NCBI GenBank assembly: GCA_022478985.1
Contig: JAKSZP010005278.1
Coordinates: 248,001-312,000 of the forward strand
Source: Massospora cicadina
Taxonomy: Eukaryota > Entomophthoromycota > Entomophthoromycetes > Entomophthorales > Entomophthoraceae
Reading direction: 5' to 3'
Length of the DNA: 64,000 nt
In this document: one piece after another, positions 1 to 12,059 of the stretch
How positions within the stretch are numbered: position 1 is the stretch's first letter
Layout: every line of letters begins with the position of its first letter
The notes under the pieces: generated by a model
The model's input: the letters and a program-made list of their open reading frames with translations, nothing else
Database searches by the model: none
Told to the model about the DNA's origin: nothing
Program-made: the position numbers and the translations under genes

Positions 1-94
1 CCCCACCCATGAGATCATAATAGATCTCTTAGTCATGCTTTAAATATGGCATCTGCATATGAAGGCGCCTTCCTTAAAGTTTGCCAACAGGCAA

Positions 95-350
95 TATGGA
101 TCTTACATAGTTGAGAAGTATTTGGGGAATAGGGCGTTTTATTTGATTTTCTAGAGCACTGGAAGCACTGTCCCATCTTCCACGCCTCCCAATTGCCCCC
201 TTTAAAGAGAAGTCCCTGATGATCCTGAGCCCACCCTAGTAGAGTATTCAGAGGAGGCCAAAGTTTATGGAAACTTGGCCTCTAAGAACTTCCGCCATTT
301 AGTGCAGTACTTGGTAATCTGGAAGAGATTCCCTTCCTATTAAAACAGAT
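95..350 (+). pseudogene. Chromovirus integrase C-terminus and chromodomain remnant (element J)
   Basis: The 3' end of a Ty3/gypsy chromovirus pol gene whose body lies left of the window. Broken plus-strand frames give an integrase C-terminal line (around KYLGNRAFYLI, 105-145) and then a chromodomain-like line ending in YLVIWKRFPSY (about 300-350), which fits the family pattern YLVKWKGYP. In this family the chromodomain tethers integrase to histone marks and directs insertion. Stops and a frameshift break the frame and the motif ends with a stop, so this is a relic. A 3' LTR would be expected near 385, where GTTAG/TGTAAGCC occurs, but I found no partner LTR. Confidence 0.6.
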
Positions 351-3300
351 GGTAAGTGCACTAGTTGTGACTACTGCCGCGAGTTAGTGTAAGCCTCCCA
401 CACTTCACAACCTGACGCCCCTAGCCCTCCCCAGAAGACTGACACCTTTATTTTCATCTAGCTGCAAAAGGCACATAGGAACTTTTTTTGCACTCAAGTT
501 CCTGGTGGTGATGCTCCCCCTGATAAAGAGGGAAAGATAATGTAAGTCATATGGAGTAACCCTGAACCTAAACTGGAAAGAGGACCCTTTTAGATCAAGA
601 AGGGGGCAAAAGAGGATTCTCACCCCCTCACCAACTAGGGAAATTTAACCCATGTGGTTGATGAGAGTTGATGATGACGTACCCCTGAAAAGCTGTTTCG
701 TTGCCACTCTTTTACTACTAAGGAGTTGATGAAGAAGATTGAGGGGTTGTGTTTATAGGTGGTGGTGGCCAGGAGCCATAAGAAACATGAAGTTTGCAGA
801 CTCCCAATTGGCAAAAGCTTATCTTTAACTATTTGAGTTTGGTTAATACTGGTGAGTCAATAACAAGTAAAGTCAAATTTCTTAAGCACTCTCAGATTTG
901 AAAATGCCCCCCTCTGACCATCCCCCACCCGCAGTGAAGGTTAGTCTTCCATCAATAGGTTTGGTCAAGCCAGACCCATTTGATTCAAAATGAGCCCTAT
1001 ATAATCTGGCCTTGGGCGTGTTCTGTTGGCCATAACGAATTGTTGCTGGCTTATGAGGTTAAATTACACTAGAAAAACTTTTGAAAAAAACTTGGTATTA
1101 AAATGGCTGATCAGGATTGATCTTAATTAACATAGGTAGCAAATTATTTTATTAATCCCCTTGAATCAAGTACAATTGGGCCTATCAAGGTTCATGCACA
1201 CTTCTCTATTCCCCAAGCATATACTCTTAAGACAACAGGTACCAACAGGTGCTACTGTAGTCTGTTTTTTACTTTGTTTGCAATAAAACAAGAGTTTGTC
1301 AATGTAATTAATATGAATTTTTTGTTATAAGTTATTGTGATATACTTTTAAGTTGTCATGTTCCCCTGTATGCATAATGACTGGGCCATAATGGCCATTT
1401 TAACAACGCTGTTGCCTTCCCTGTTGAAGTGGGGGTATTAGTATGGGAGCCACATGTTTCTGTCTCCCATTTTGGATGCCTTAGAGCTTCATGACCTTAC
1501 CCTGCTCATTAAAGTTCTTAACGCTCAGTTGATAAGTTTTGCGTCACTTCTGCAAGTGTTGCTCCCCTGATACTCAAAGTTTTCCCACCCCTCTATGCAG
1601 TGCGCAAACCAGCTGCCTCTTTGGGATCTTCTTCAGCCAAATCACCCACCGCATGACTTCTTGTAGGGAGTTAGTATCGTTCTTTGTGCATCTCCAATCC
1701 TTTATTCTCCCCCTCCACATTAGATACAAAGTTTTCTGAAAAGCTATATTCCTGGTATTCTGGATTGTGTTTTAGGTATTTATTCACCCAAACTGGCAGG
1801 CCAATATAACTCATTAGCAAGAGCCATGAAAGCTACAATGACTATTAACATAAGTTAAAGTAAAGTTATTGTTGCATACAAAAAATAGTTTGTCACAAGA
1901 TTAACTGTTATACTAAAGTGAGCGCAACTTGTCTATTATCTCTTTTCTTATTATATAATAGATAATTATAATTTAGATTAAAAAAGGGTGGATAATATTT
2001 AGGAAAGCTTATTTAGTAACTTAGAAGTTTAGGCTTTGTCCATAAACATGCTGAAACCTGGAATGGTATATTGCTTAAAATTGACTCGCCTCATTCAATT
2101 TTTTTCTCTTATGCTATAAATTTAAGAAGCAGTTAAAAAAGACATCTATACAACTCATAGATTAATATATATGAAATTATTGCACAATAATAATGAAAAT
2201 ATATATAAAAGGTGGTGTATCATTAAAACATAAGGCTAAAATTTTAAACTTAATGTATTTGATTCATTTTAGGCTTTTTAGATGATGTCTAATGCATGAA
2301 ATTCCTATTAATCAAATTAGAATGTGTATTACACCTTATAATTAAGAAAAGACTTGGGATATTAATTTCTTTACACAGATTATTCTTTTAAGGTGCAACA
2401 ATATTTCTTAAGTAATATTAAGTAACCTTTAATGCTATTTTTAGCATTCATATCAATCATGGCGCAGGATCTAAATGGTGAATCTAATTCTACTCTGCAA
2501 ATATAAAAAGATGACCCATTGATACTTTTGCTATAGATAATTACCATCTACCCTCACTAGGGATTGCATAAGCTAAAAAGCTGCAGGTTTCAAGTTGCAG
2601 GACTAGCATCACTTTAGTAAATTATATTTAAAATATTGTTTTTGCACATTTAGAGAATGTCAGCACGATAATTTAGTAAAATAGTACAATGATATGAGAT
2701 TAAGTAATACAATAATAATTCTTACAAATCAAAATGGTAACTTTATATTATTATTACTAAATAAGATAAACTTAAACGAATTAAGGCAGTACTAAGAAGC
2801 CTTAGTCAAGATGGTCCTAATAAGGTAAGTTAGCACCAAGATGAATGAAGACATTTAAACTCCTTAATGGAGTGCAGCCTGCAGAGGCGCAGTTAACTTC
2901 TTTTAATACTAGGGACAGAATGGGTATGATAAGGTTTAATCAAGGAATATTGGTAAGATAACCATAGTAGGTTATAGACGCTAAGAAGTTATTAAAAAGG
3001 AATGAGAAAACAATGTGAAAATTGCAATATTTAAATAATAAAAAGCATCTTTACACATCACATGGAATTATATACAGTTATCTTAAATATGTTTTAATCT
3101 TCTTGCAAAGTGAGATATAAATAGTCAAATACTCAGTTTTTCTGAAGATATCATATAAGCCAAATAATAGTGGATGCATGAAATTGATTGACTCTGTGGA
3201 ACATTTAACATCTACTTGAATTTGACTACAGACAACTCATCAAGGTTTGTAAAAACTTAGATGCAAGCGGTGTAATTTTTTGCAAAATCACTAGTTTGCC

Positions 3301-3840
3301 AAATTTAAAAAAAGACAAAACAATTTTACTACAGATAATTTTACAGCTAGAGGACCTAGAGATACAAAACAAGCTTAATTTTTTATGTTAAGTAATGTAT
3401 GACACAAACATAGAATTGTCTCAAGATTTAATAAAAAGGTAAAAATTCAGGTTCTAACTTATTACATACAGTACACATAATCTGTGTAAGAGCTATTAAG
3501 TAAATTTCCTCTAAAAAATATTACTTTGACATAATAAAAACTTTAGACTAGTTAACTTTAGCTAACACTCATAAAAAAGGAGCCTAAAATTTATAGCATT
3601 ATAACTTATTTTTTTGCATTTTTAAAGGCGCTTAATTAATGTTGTCTCAAGAGCATACTGTAGATCTGGCGATCAAATCTTAGATAAAGGTTTCTCTAAG
3701 TCACTAAAAATTGATACTCTAGTATAGGATGTTATTTCTTCACTTTAACCACTTTCTTAGCCAAACGCAGACTTTAGGTATAATATAGAATTACACTTGC
3801 CATTGCGCATACCAATTAAAGTATGTTGAAATGAATACTG
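351..3840. other. AT-rich stretch without a recognised gene
   Basis: The first part (351-1,300) is probably LTR of element J, but no second copy is in the window to prove it. Positions 1,366-1,830 are less AT-rich and give patchy plus-strand frames resembling nothing I know. From 1,840 to 3,840 the DNA is very AT-rich, with A and T runs and no motif I can name. Confidence 0.5.
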
Positions 3841-3843
3841 CCT

Positions 3844-3928
3844 GCTACCTCATGCGTGGCGGTAGTGCGCCGCCTCCTGGTTTTAAAACCAGTGCTGAAA
3901 CGTGCACAGGCTGGATCCACTAGCCCCA
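3844..3928 (+). other. Possible decayed tRNA-like sequence in a GC-rich patch
   Basis: A GC-rich patch of about 200 bp stands out in AT-rich flanks. It starts with an A-box-like TGGCGGTAGTG. Next comes a hairpin CTGGT/ACCAG around an AT loop in the anticodon-arm position. A second hairpin GTGC/GCAC sits where a long variable arm would be, and then GGCTGGATCC is a weak B-box match. The order suits a class II (Ser/Leu-type) tRNA or a SINE head. I cannot pair a clean acceptor stem and the B box is imperfect. It could equally be chance pairing in GC-rich DNA. Confidence 0.2.
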
Positions 3929-5640
3929 CTTTATCCAGTCATTTTGTTACACCCCAGGACCTAACACCACATTGCTCACTCCCAAGAGGCGCTTTGAAGC
4001 CCCCTGGTGCTCCCCTGGCACAACATGCACCTTTGGCTTCAGGAAAATATTAATGACTATTTACAAGTAAAAAGTGTGGCCATCATTAAGATAGCTTAAG
4101 AAATTCACAATCATTTTTTATATTATTAGTTTCCACCTCTTTAAGGTGTACTATGACCTTACTTCTCCTATTAAGCTCAAACCATGGGTGGCAGCAATGT
4201 AGACTTTTGTTTATAAAACATTCTACCATTCATACTCGGTTGCCAGCTGAAGCCACTCTGGTGATTAGTTTTCCAGCCAGCCTAGCCATTCCCTTACCAA
4301 ATGGCTCCTTCATGAGCTTCTGGAAGGTTTGAATACTTACTTTGCCAACCCTCCTACGATTGGTGGTTCCTAATGAGGCTAACCGCTTAAAAGGGCCTCA
4401 CAACTTTGTGATAATCCGCCTATTCCAATGCAAACCAATTTCACAATTCCCTCCCTCCTCCACATTATGATACATTCTTCCCCTGACCATCCTTTCTGGG
4501 CTCAAGTAAAACAGCTGCGATGTCTGCCATATATACTTTGAACTTGATACCTAAAGAAAAGATATATCTTTGTCACAACTACAGCAGCTTTCATCCCTCC
4601 TCCCTCCAGCAATCGCACCACTAACGCCAAGCAGAATTTTTTAATGAAAATCCATCCTTCCCTCTCCCTTTATCACTGAGATTGCAGATCAACTACTCCA
4701 GCAATATGAACAAACCAACTATCAGAACTCAGTAGCTACAAATGTTCATAAGGAATTTATTTATTGATACATTTGCTTCCTGTTTGAGGACAGGAAGCGT
4801 AATCTGAACCATAAGTAGTCCAGTCAAACTCAATTAATGAAATAAACAATTTACTAGAAAAACTAGAAATGACAACAAAAGGCGTTTTATTAGGGATATT
4901 ATTTTGATATATAGGTGACTTATGGAAATTTAATGCCCACTTAATTGAGTCTTTGGTTTCAGTTGCCAGAGAATAACGTTGCTCTATTCATTGACATGCA
5001 GCATTTGAAATGCTATCTGGAGCTTTTACCAACACAATCCAAAAGCTGCAGCAATTGCGCAAAAAAGTTTGGTAAAATAAAGGTATTGGCAACTAGGTAT
5101 GAAACATTTTGGGGGTCTGTTCATCATTTAGTCATGATTGGTTAATTAATCAATTGACTTAGATGCTAATTAGGAGCTTCCCACTTGGAAGACAAAAACT
5201 GACACTAGTCAATTAAATCTGCATACATGCCCAAAAATAATTAAAGTATTAACTTTAGAACATATTAGAAAGAAACATAATCTAGTTAAAATACCAACAC
5301 ATCCCAAACCAAATCAGATTATCTTCTTCCAATATGTCTGTCCATGCGAGATCCTCTGTGGGTAATAAGCAGGTTCACGGCACACTTTGTCAAGCCAAGT
5401 TAATATTGATGAGATGTCAGAGAGCTCATTTTTACAACTCTTCTCCTTCAATAATTATTGTAAGAAATTAAGCAAAAACCACCACTGATATCCAATGACA
5501 GCGCTAAACAAAAAAGATGACGTTCATGGCCAAAGAAATAAAAAACATAAAAACACACTTAATATGATGGCATTAGGGATTGTTAAGTAAAAAATAAATA
5601 TAGATTTTTTTTAATTAGGGCTTATGTGTCATTTCAGTTT
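3929..5640. other. Intergenic or old repeat DNA, no gene recognised
   Basis: A minus-strand frame at about 4,240-4,490 stays open for roughly 80 codons with one stop and is rich in Arg, Lys and Gly, but I recognise no domain. The rest is AT-rich. The 3' LTR of element D should lie near the right edge, but no second copy could be matched to fix its ends. Confidence 0.4.
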
Positions 5641-5649
5641 ATTCTTTTT

Positions 5650-6665
5650 TCCCTATGAATAATTTTATACTTGCTCTTAAAACCTTAGCATGCAATCTAC
5701 CTATTATTCATCCATGGGTTATGTCCTCTATGGTATAGGCATCCTTTGTCAACTTAATTTAAGACCTTGAAAGGTCCATCCAGTGCTTATTCATCTTGGT
5801 TCTACGCCTAAAGCCATTAGTATCACAATAGTTCACCCTTATTGCCAAGGTCAAGTGTTAATAATACTGAGCTTTTTTAATCTTCATATTTCTTAGCCTT
5901 AATTTTCTGCTTTATAGTGACACACGCTGAGCTTTGTAACCCTATAATTACCTTCATCAGGTTTCTAATATTAGAAAAGATTTAATTACAAACTGGGTTT
6001 GCGTGTGAAATATGATAATGTCAGTAGACAAGCCCGCCATCCATAGAGTAGTTCAAAAGGTAAATCATTGTGGACAAATTGTAACTTAAAATTTAGGCAA
6101 TCATTGCCTATGTTATATAGGTTACTCAACTGGAAGGCTTGCCAACACCATTTTCTTTAAGGTATTGACTAACTACCATTTACCCTTTCAACCATTCTAT
6201 TCGTTTCTTATTGTTAAACCGTCATTAGTACTCCTTACATTACCATAATATTATTTATATTTGGTATGGCATGCATGATGAAGTTGCTTCCTTTATCTGT
6301 TATTATGACTTGAGGGCAACCATGCCATTATATCATCTGGTCCTCTAAGACTTAACATACTGCTGGCATCCACTTTGGCTAAAGCATATCTCTACTCAAA
6401 GACTAAATGATCAATAGCCACAATAATATCTTTCCTCTTTCAGTGCTCATGGCCAGGGATCTTATTACATCAGTTTAGATAGTGCTCTAGGAAACCCTGG
6501 CTTCAATATTCTTAAAGAGACTGTTTTTAGAGCTTTTTTTTCCTGATACATTACACAATAAGCAATGGTCTCCACAACATCAAAGTTAAGGGTTTACTAA
6601 TAGTACTCTTGACAAACTGCTCTAATGTCATTTTCAGTCCTCCATGTCCTGTTAATTTATGAGCT
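5650..6665 (-). pseudogene. Integrase of element D
   Basis: Degenerate Ty3-type integrase. On the minus strand an N-terminal zinc-finger line AAHKLTGHGGLK (about 6,660-6,625) keeps both histidines, while its cysteine half is blurred. The core keeps GCPQVIITDKGSNF (about 6,330-6,280), which contains the second catalytic Asp of the DDE triad. Further down, MVERVNGS (near 6,200) holds the Glu region. The C-terminal line near 5,830-5,760 (RRRTKMNKHWM) fits the SH3-like end of the family. Stops and frameshifts throughout rule out function. Confidence 0.7.
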
Positions 6666-6879
6666 GCATTTATGGTTTCAGTTCATTTGGAAGGCTTTTA
6701 AAACATTAGGGATTTTTTTCTTGACAATTTTGAACAGTTGGCCTTTGAAAAGTTTGTTTTTATCCATCGCCATGAACACTGCTTGCTGAATTTTTAGTGA
6801 TGATTAAGAATATTTCCAGCAAAAATTTTCTCAAATAGGTTATCAGATTCACTTTGGAGAATCAGAACTAATGACTACT

Positions 6880-7340
6880 GAGATAGAACATCTGCATTTT
6901 TGATGTACAGTTCCTTCTCAATTTACAATCTCAAAATCTATGCTTATGAAATTTAAGGCCTAATGGCTAATCTCCTTTCAGGCTCTTTTGAATTATGTAG
7001 CCAATGAAGGGAAGAATGGTCCATCAACCCCTTAAAATTCACGCCATTAAAGTATAATTTCAACAGCTTAAAAGCATATGTTACTGAAAGGCATTCTAGC
7101 TCTGTCATGGTGTAGCTTCGCTCCTGATTTTTTAGAGTTGAGCTCACAAATACTACAGTATGTTCATTGCTGATTTAATCTACCTAACTTAGTATGGCAC
7201 TGATTGCATTATAGATGCATCTTTTTTTGTATGATATGAGATGATCAAAGTAAAGATACTAAAACATTAGCTCCGTCATTGAATACATCCTCAGTGCATC
7301 AAATGAGTCCTGTGCTTTGTCATTACACTTAAAGCCTCTT
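6880..7340 (-). pseudogene. RNase H of element D
   Basis: RNase H domain of a Ty3 polyprotein, which degrades the RNA of the RNA/DNA hybrid during reverse transcription. A 64-codon open piece (6,953-7,147) carries the family line ERSYTMTELECLSVTYAF, followed by DHSSLHWLHNSKEPERRLA. In the family the Glu of the first and the Asp of the second are catalytic; both are visible. The frame stops at both ends. Confidence 0.75.
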
Positions 7341-7489
7341 TTTGGATTCTTTAGAAGCTGAAAAAGTGGTTTCCCTATGGACGCAAAGTTTTATTGAGAT
7401 GTAATAATATCAGAACATTCCTAAAAATACTTGAACATATCAAGCATTTTTTGGGTTGTAGCATGACTAAAATTGCCTTAACCTTAGAA

Positions 7490-8110
7490 TTTTGGGGACT
7501 TAGTCCATCAGTGTCTACAATAAACCTAAGTATTCAATTTCTTTTTTGAAGAAGATATATTTTAGGTTTTATCTTCAAATTTTCTGCTGATAAAATCTGA
7601 AATTTTTTCTGAGTGTTACAGATAATCTTAAAAAGTGGGATTAAAACATTGATACTGACTAGGTAGACGTGAATGCATGACAATTTTAAGATCTCCCAAC
7701 ACAGCAACCATTGTACGTTGAACGTAGATGGTGCATTGCAAAGACCTTGAGGCATTCTCATTAGTTGATATAATCCTTGAACAGTAATAAATGCTCAATT
7801 TTCTTGATACTCCTTAGGTAGATCAATTTGCCAGTACCCACATGTAAGATTTATTGCTGAAAAGAAATGAACCCCTCCTAGACGATCAAGAGCATCATTT
7901 ATTTGTGGTAGTGGGTATGAATCCTTTTTTCTATTTTGTTCATCTGGCAATAATCTATAGCAGCTTGGTTGGATCCATCTTCCTTTTTTACAGTAGAGAT
8001 TGGACTTTCCCAAGGATTTGAAGATGAAACCAATAAACTATATTTGAGCAGTTTGACAACTTTTTCATCAACTATGGCCTCACTTTACTGAAAGCGTCTA
8101 ATTGCTACAT
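7490..8110 (-). pseudogene. Reverse transcriptase of element D
   Basis: Two open minus-strand pieces (7,795-8,013 and 7,534-7,761) cover the fingers and palm of a Ty3 RT. Visible lines are DSYPLPQINDALDRLGG, SAINLTCGYWQIDL (catalytic Asp changed to Asn) and MRMPQGLCNAPSTF. The YxDD box that should follow reads YLVSINV, so both catalytic aspartates are lost. The line LKIKPK after it matches the family's thumb entry. A dead copy. Confidence 0.8.
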
Positions 8111-8520
8111 ATAAATTGGCATTTGATCCCTGACATCTACTTAATTAACTATACATTTGACATATTTAAGGTATAATCATCTTGTGAAAATATCTCATCA
8201 TATTTTTTTAAATTAATTAAGGACCTGATCCTTCTATTGATCTGAGATCCCAGTAAGTTTTTTCTGATCAAATACAGCAAAAATTGCCTTATATTTTGGG
8301 TCATCTGGTAATCTCATTCAGCAGGCCAAAAATATAAGATAAAAGTTTCTTAGTGGGAATTATGTAAGCATATTCCATTACTTGATTCTTTTTCTATATG
8401 TATTGGCCTATACAATAGATTGGCAATTAGTAACCAATATTTACCATTGTAGAGAATTTCCCTAATTTAGGTGAAGCCTTGGTTTGAGGTTACAATTTAT
8501 CTACAATAATTAATGTAAAC

Positions 8521-10075
8521 TTTTTATTGTAAAAAACAATCTAAATTTTATTTGATTTTATTAGGATTAAAGCCTAAATTTATACTATAATGTACCTAAT
8601 GATGTTTTATTGGGCCTAACGCCCAGAATCACTAATTATCTTACAATTTTTGCACTAGATAATTTACCAGTATATTGATGAGTTTACTTAACAAATTTTA
8701 TATAAATCGCCCTGCTAGTGCTCAACTAGCCAATAAGATAGGGAACAATGCCCAAGCCACCTTATAACATATTGATATTAAGCCTATGGTTGTGTTTAGT
8801 GTTTAACTCATCTATTCACTGCATTAACCACCTATTATGCATTACCATCTATTGGCAAATATTGAAACCCAACTAACTGTGTACCATTATTGATTTCAGT
8901 CCAATATTCTATAATGAATACTGATCTACTCCAACTCTGAACCAGGACTGTTCCATCATCTTCTACATTCCTGAATCTACTCCCACTTCACATGTCATAT
9001 GCGCCTAACCTTCATCACATTCTTGATTCTCCCTTTGTATCATTTATAGCACTAACCTTTTTTAATAGAGTACTTTTTACTCCATATATTAATGTTTATA
9101 TATCTAAAGTCTTCTAGCTCTTTGCATAATCATACCTATACCAAAGAGTAGTGAGCTTACTGCATAGTCATGATATATGTTAATATGAGAAGTTGGACCG
9201 GCCAACTGTTGACCTGTGCAAATAGTACCTAAAGCCGCCTTTCACTAGATTAGGTTTTAATGATTTTCTAAATTTTGTAAAGATTTAAAGTAATTTTTGG
9301 TTTAAGTGATTGTAATAAAATGATGACTATACCTGGATTTCCTAAGGTCTGGACTTAGGAAATCCACTACAACAATGGTTTCTTTCCCAATTTTCTAACT
9401 TGCTTTAATAAAAAAGATGTTGATGTATTTTGAGATAACTTCAATAAATAATTATATTGTTGGATACTATAAAAACTTAAGGTCCCCTTGATCCACAGGT
9501 AATGGATTTTGGGACGCCGGCATTTGTTGGCCTTCTTAATGCCTAATTTGGCATAACTCTCATAGATCTTACTGGTTTACTACCTATCAAGTAAAGATGC
9601 ATTCCCTCTTTCCTGACTTGAAAATTCTCTATCATTTTGGTTCAGTCTCTATAATAAAGCCCAGTTTTGCTTATTCTAGCAGTTTAAAAATTTATTTAAC
9701 TGCATTTTATTATATTCAGAGGCCTGGCATGCCTGGCCAGGGAGGGGAAGCCTTAGTTCTGAAACATGCTTGGATGTTTGCAATCACAATCAAGTCATGA
9801 AAGGATTGGTTTGCATCTAAGCGTAGCTCTGTGAAGCCCACTGGGTGACATAGGGCATCGGCGTATTATACGTCTGCTGAACCTCAGATTGCTGGGAATA
9901 TTATATGATATTATCACTCTGTGCGATCTCCTTGTGTATTAAACATGGAGTACTATAAATTTATTTTTTGTATTGTTTTAGCTTTTCTACCCAAGAGTTT
10001 TGATTCAAACTATTCAGCCAAAAGATTAAAGCTCTCTTTTAGTGTAGGTCTGTATTATGTTGAATGACAATCAAG
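8521..10075. other. AT-rich stretch, possible decayed 5' part of element D
   Basis: No domain recognised on either strand. The 66-codon plus-strand frame at 9,597-9,800 has no family features. If D was complete, its gag and 5' LTR would lie here. Confidence 0.35.
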
Positions 10076-10486
10076 TTCAGGGGACCAAGTCCATCACAAT
10101 GATCACGCCAATCTAATGGCATAATATACTGGGTCCCATTAATTCAATGGAATGTTTGTTTGTGTATCAAAATTAGTAAGAATATAATCTCTTTACATTT
10201 TTAGGCTGTTCATGCAGTTCAGACACATTTTCCCATTTGTTATTATATTTGATTTGGACCATATATCTAGGGTGATCCTTCTATTTCATGAGTCCAGACA
10301 TTATAATTTATAAGCTTGGCGTTATCTGATGTTTTACATACAACTGGATAGAATGCGTTGACTATTCTCAGATCTAACAAATCACTAAAAACATAAAAAA
10401 GGCCAGATTTACTATTGATTTGTGTGCAGACTTTGTACAGCTCTTCAGATAATGCATTATCCCTAGTTAGGATAATGTGATGGTCA
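10076..10486 (-). repeat. 3' LTR of chromovirus F
   Basis: Matches 44,187-44,597 in the same orientation. The clearest stretches are 10,190-10,490 against 44,330-44,610, including shared ttatccctag/ttatccctaa and ataaaaaggcc-like blocks. On the minus strand it begins TGACCATC, next to the stop of the chromodomain frame. The left edge is uncertain by about 10 bp. Confidence 0.65.
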
Positions 10487-10509
10487 GGAATATCCTAAAA
10501 CTTCACATC

Positions 10510-10914
10510 ACACTCCTATGAGAGGAATTGCTTGATTTTATCTAGGTTTGTTGACAATACTCAGCAGTTTTCATGTGGATTATCCAATGTGATTGTCTTT
10601 TCATTATACCAGATATTTGCGTTGGCCACAAACTAAATTGCTTTCCACTTATTCTTCAACCTCATGCTATAGGGTTTTAGTGAACGCATGTTGCAGAGGG
10701 AAGGAATTTCTTGGAATAAGACCTTTTTAAATTTAAATTGGGAAATATGTATAGCGGGGTGCGCTCTTAGTCTTCTGGTAAGCATAGTTCAAAGGCCGCA
10801 GGTTTTATTTGATTGACAAACTCATAGGGGCTTTCCATCTTGTAACATACTTGTTGCATATGTGTGTTAGGGATTTTAGAATGTCTACATTATCCAATTT
10901 TTATTTATAATTAA
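10510..10914 (-). pseudogene. Integrase C-terminus and chromodomain of F (distal half)
   Basis: The minus strand from about 10,835 reads YEFVNQIKPAAFELCLPE, the integrase C-terminal line that normally starts GPF/GPY in chromoviruses. It is followed by a blurred IHPVFHVS equivalent. At about 10,640-10,540 a chromodomain-like line contains GQRKYLV and a later STxKLLSIV, which fit YLVKWKGY and STWEPLENV. The frame then ends and the 3' LTR begins. This is the continuation of the integrase gene that breaks off at 30,930, so one gene lies in two pieces 20 kb apart. Confidence 0.7.
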
Positions 10915-12007
10915 TGTAACTGTTTTGGTCCACTCAAATTTAATTTATAATAAAAGAATATAAACAGATGTTGCAGCTATCATTAATTGATAAACTATTG
11001 TTTGGGTTTTTTATTAGATATTAACTTGTTCTCCAGTTTCAATTCCTCTATATTAATAATGCTCAGTCATGGATAAACCCTTTAATGTTTGAAGGGATTT
11101 TATTTTATTAATTTTATACATTAATAAACGTATTCTTTTTGTGTAGATTAATAAGGTTTTGTTGCTACACAATAAGGGTTTATAAGCAGTTGCTGAAGCG
11201 TTGACAACGCTATTATTGGCAGAAAATTGCAGGTTAGCCTGAAGTAATGCAACCTGCTATTTATGGGTAAATGGTCACATAACCAAAGTAGTATGATAGC
11301 TTTATAAGGTTAGTCTGCTGGGGTTGGATAAAGTTGGGACAAGCTAGAATTGAATCTATCCCAAATGAGTTTTAATCCTGCTAGCAATGGATACCAACAT
11401 GGTGGATGTTTTGCAGATGCATTGTTCTTTTTTTTTAGTACTAGATGGTCCCAACCAGATGCATTGTTCTTTGTTGGTGCAATTTTTATAAAGATTTTTA
11501 CTATCAGAAGTTGATGTCATTCTCATTGGGGCGCCAATGGAAAAGTTGAGCTCTGAATTCACTATAGATACATTTATTTTTTATTAAAATAGACTTGTCA
11601 AGTGTTTATTTAGACAGTTATTCATTTTTGTATTCTGTTCTTGTGATTAGAACTGGAAGAATAATTTTTCTTCATCTATATTTTCTCTCAAGATCCCAAG
11701 ATTTCTTGTGTCAAGAGTGAAAGGTGGAGGCCCTTGTTATCCAGTTGTTTGCCAACTCTAGAAGAAGGGTCTAAGGAAATTTTTATCTTGTCTGTAATTT
11801 TTTCAAGCACCTTTAAGTGGGCTGAAGGAAGGTTTCAGTACTTGTCTATAGGAGAAACCTGAGCGGAGTACATAAATTTGGTTGTAAAGAACGTATCTAG
11901 TTAATTGTCTTTAAACAATTATAACTGTACCCACATCTATTAGATACAAATTTAAAATCTATTCAATGCACACCTTAACCCTGTCAGTAAGCCCCAAAAA
12001 GTTTACG
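10915..12007 (+). repeat. 5' LTR of G1
   Basis: Begins TGTAAC and ends aaaaagtttac(g). It aligns along its length with 29,920-30,926 and, in reverse, with 50,253-51,484. A TATA-like ctatagata lies near 11,563 with a ttattaaaat signal just after, giving the plus orientation. It contains one tiny retroposon insertion (11,431-11,455) absent from the other copies. Confidence 0.8.
11414..11472 (-). mobile_element. 25-bp A-tailed retroposon insertion with 17-bp target duplication
   Basis: The 17-mer cagatgcattgttcttt occurs at 11,414-11,430 and again at 11,456-11,472. Between them lie 25 bp that read, on the minus strand, GTTGGGACCATCTAGTACTA plus an A tail. This is the signature of an extremely 5'-truncated non-LTR retrotransposon or other retroposed RNA. 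The insert is absent from the G1 3' LTR and from the G2 LTR, confirming a later event. A near-identical insert is at 52,082-52,102. Confidence 0.75.
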
Positions 12008-12009
12008 TT

Positions 12010-12024
12010 TGGTGCTCACTACAG
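12010..12024 (+). promoter_or_regulatory. Primer-binding site of G1
   Basis: TGGTGCTCACTACAG two bases after the 5' LTR end, where a tRNA 3' end would prime minus-strand synthesis; TGG pairs with the tRNA CCA. The same core follows the 5' LTRs of B, C1, C3 and E. The tRNA is not identified. Confidence 0.75.
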
Positions 12025-12059
12025 ATGTAGTTGAATTTTCAATCCTATATTACATTTAA

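Larger units (their letters stand above)
5650..8520 (-). mobile_element. Ty3/gypsy element D, pol remnant
   Basis: A minus-strand Ty3/gypsy pol relic in the order RT (7,490-8,110), RNase H (6,880-7,340), integrase (5,650-6,660). Its RT resembles that of C1 and C3 (DSYPLPQINDALDRLGG). No gag, protease or LTR pair could be assigned. The DNA to its right up to 10,075 may be its decayed 5' part. It lies outside the nested stack. Confidence 0.75.

Noticed and set aside
5150..5560. 3' LTR of element D starting with TGTTTAGCG near 5,508
   Set aside because: No purine tract before it and no second copy found to the right of D, so the boundary cannot be supported.
10085..10680. Region repeated at 44,205-44,760, first read as a possible duplicated host gene
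   Set aside because: The well-aligned part behaves as an LTR pair of chromovirus F: right position, TG start next to the chromodomain stop, same strand at both ends.
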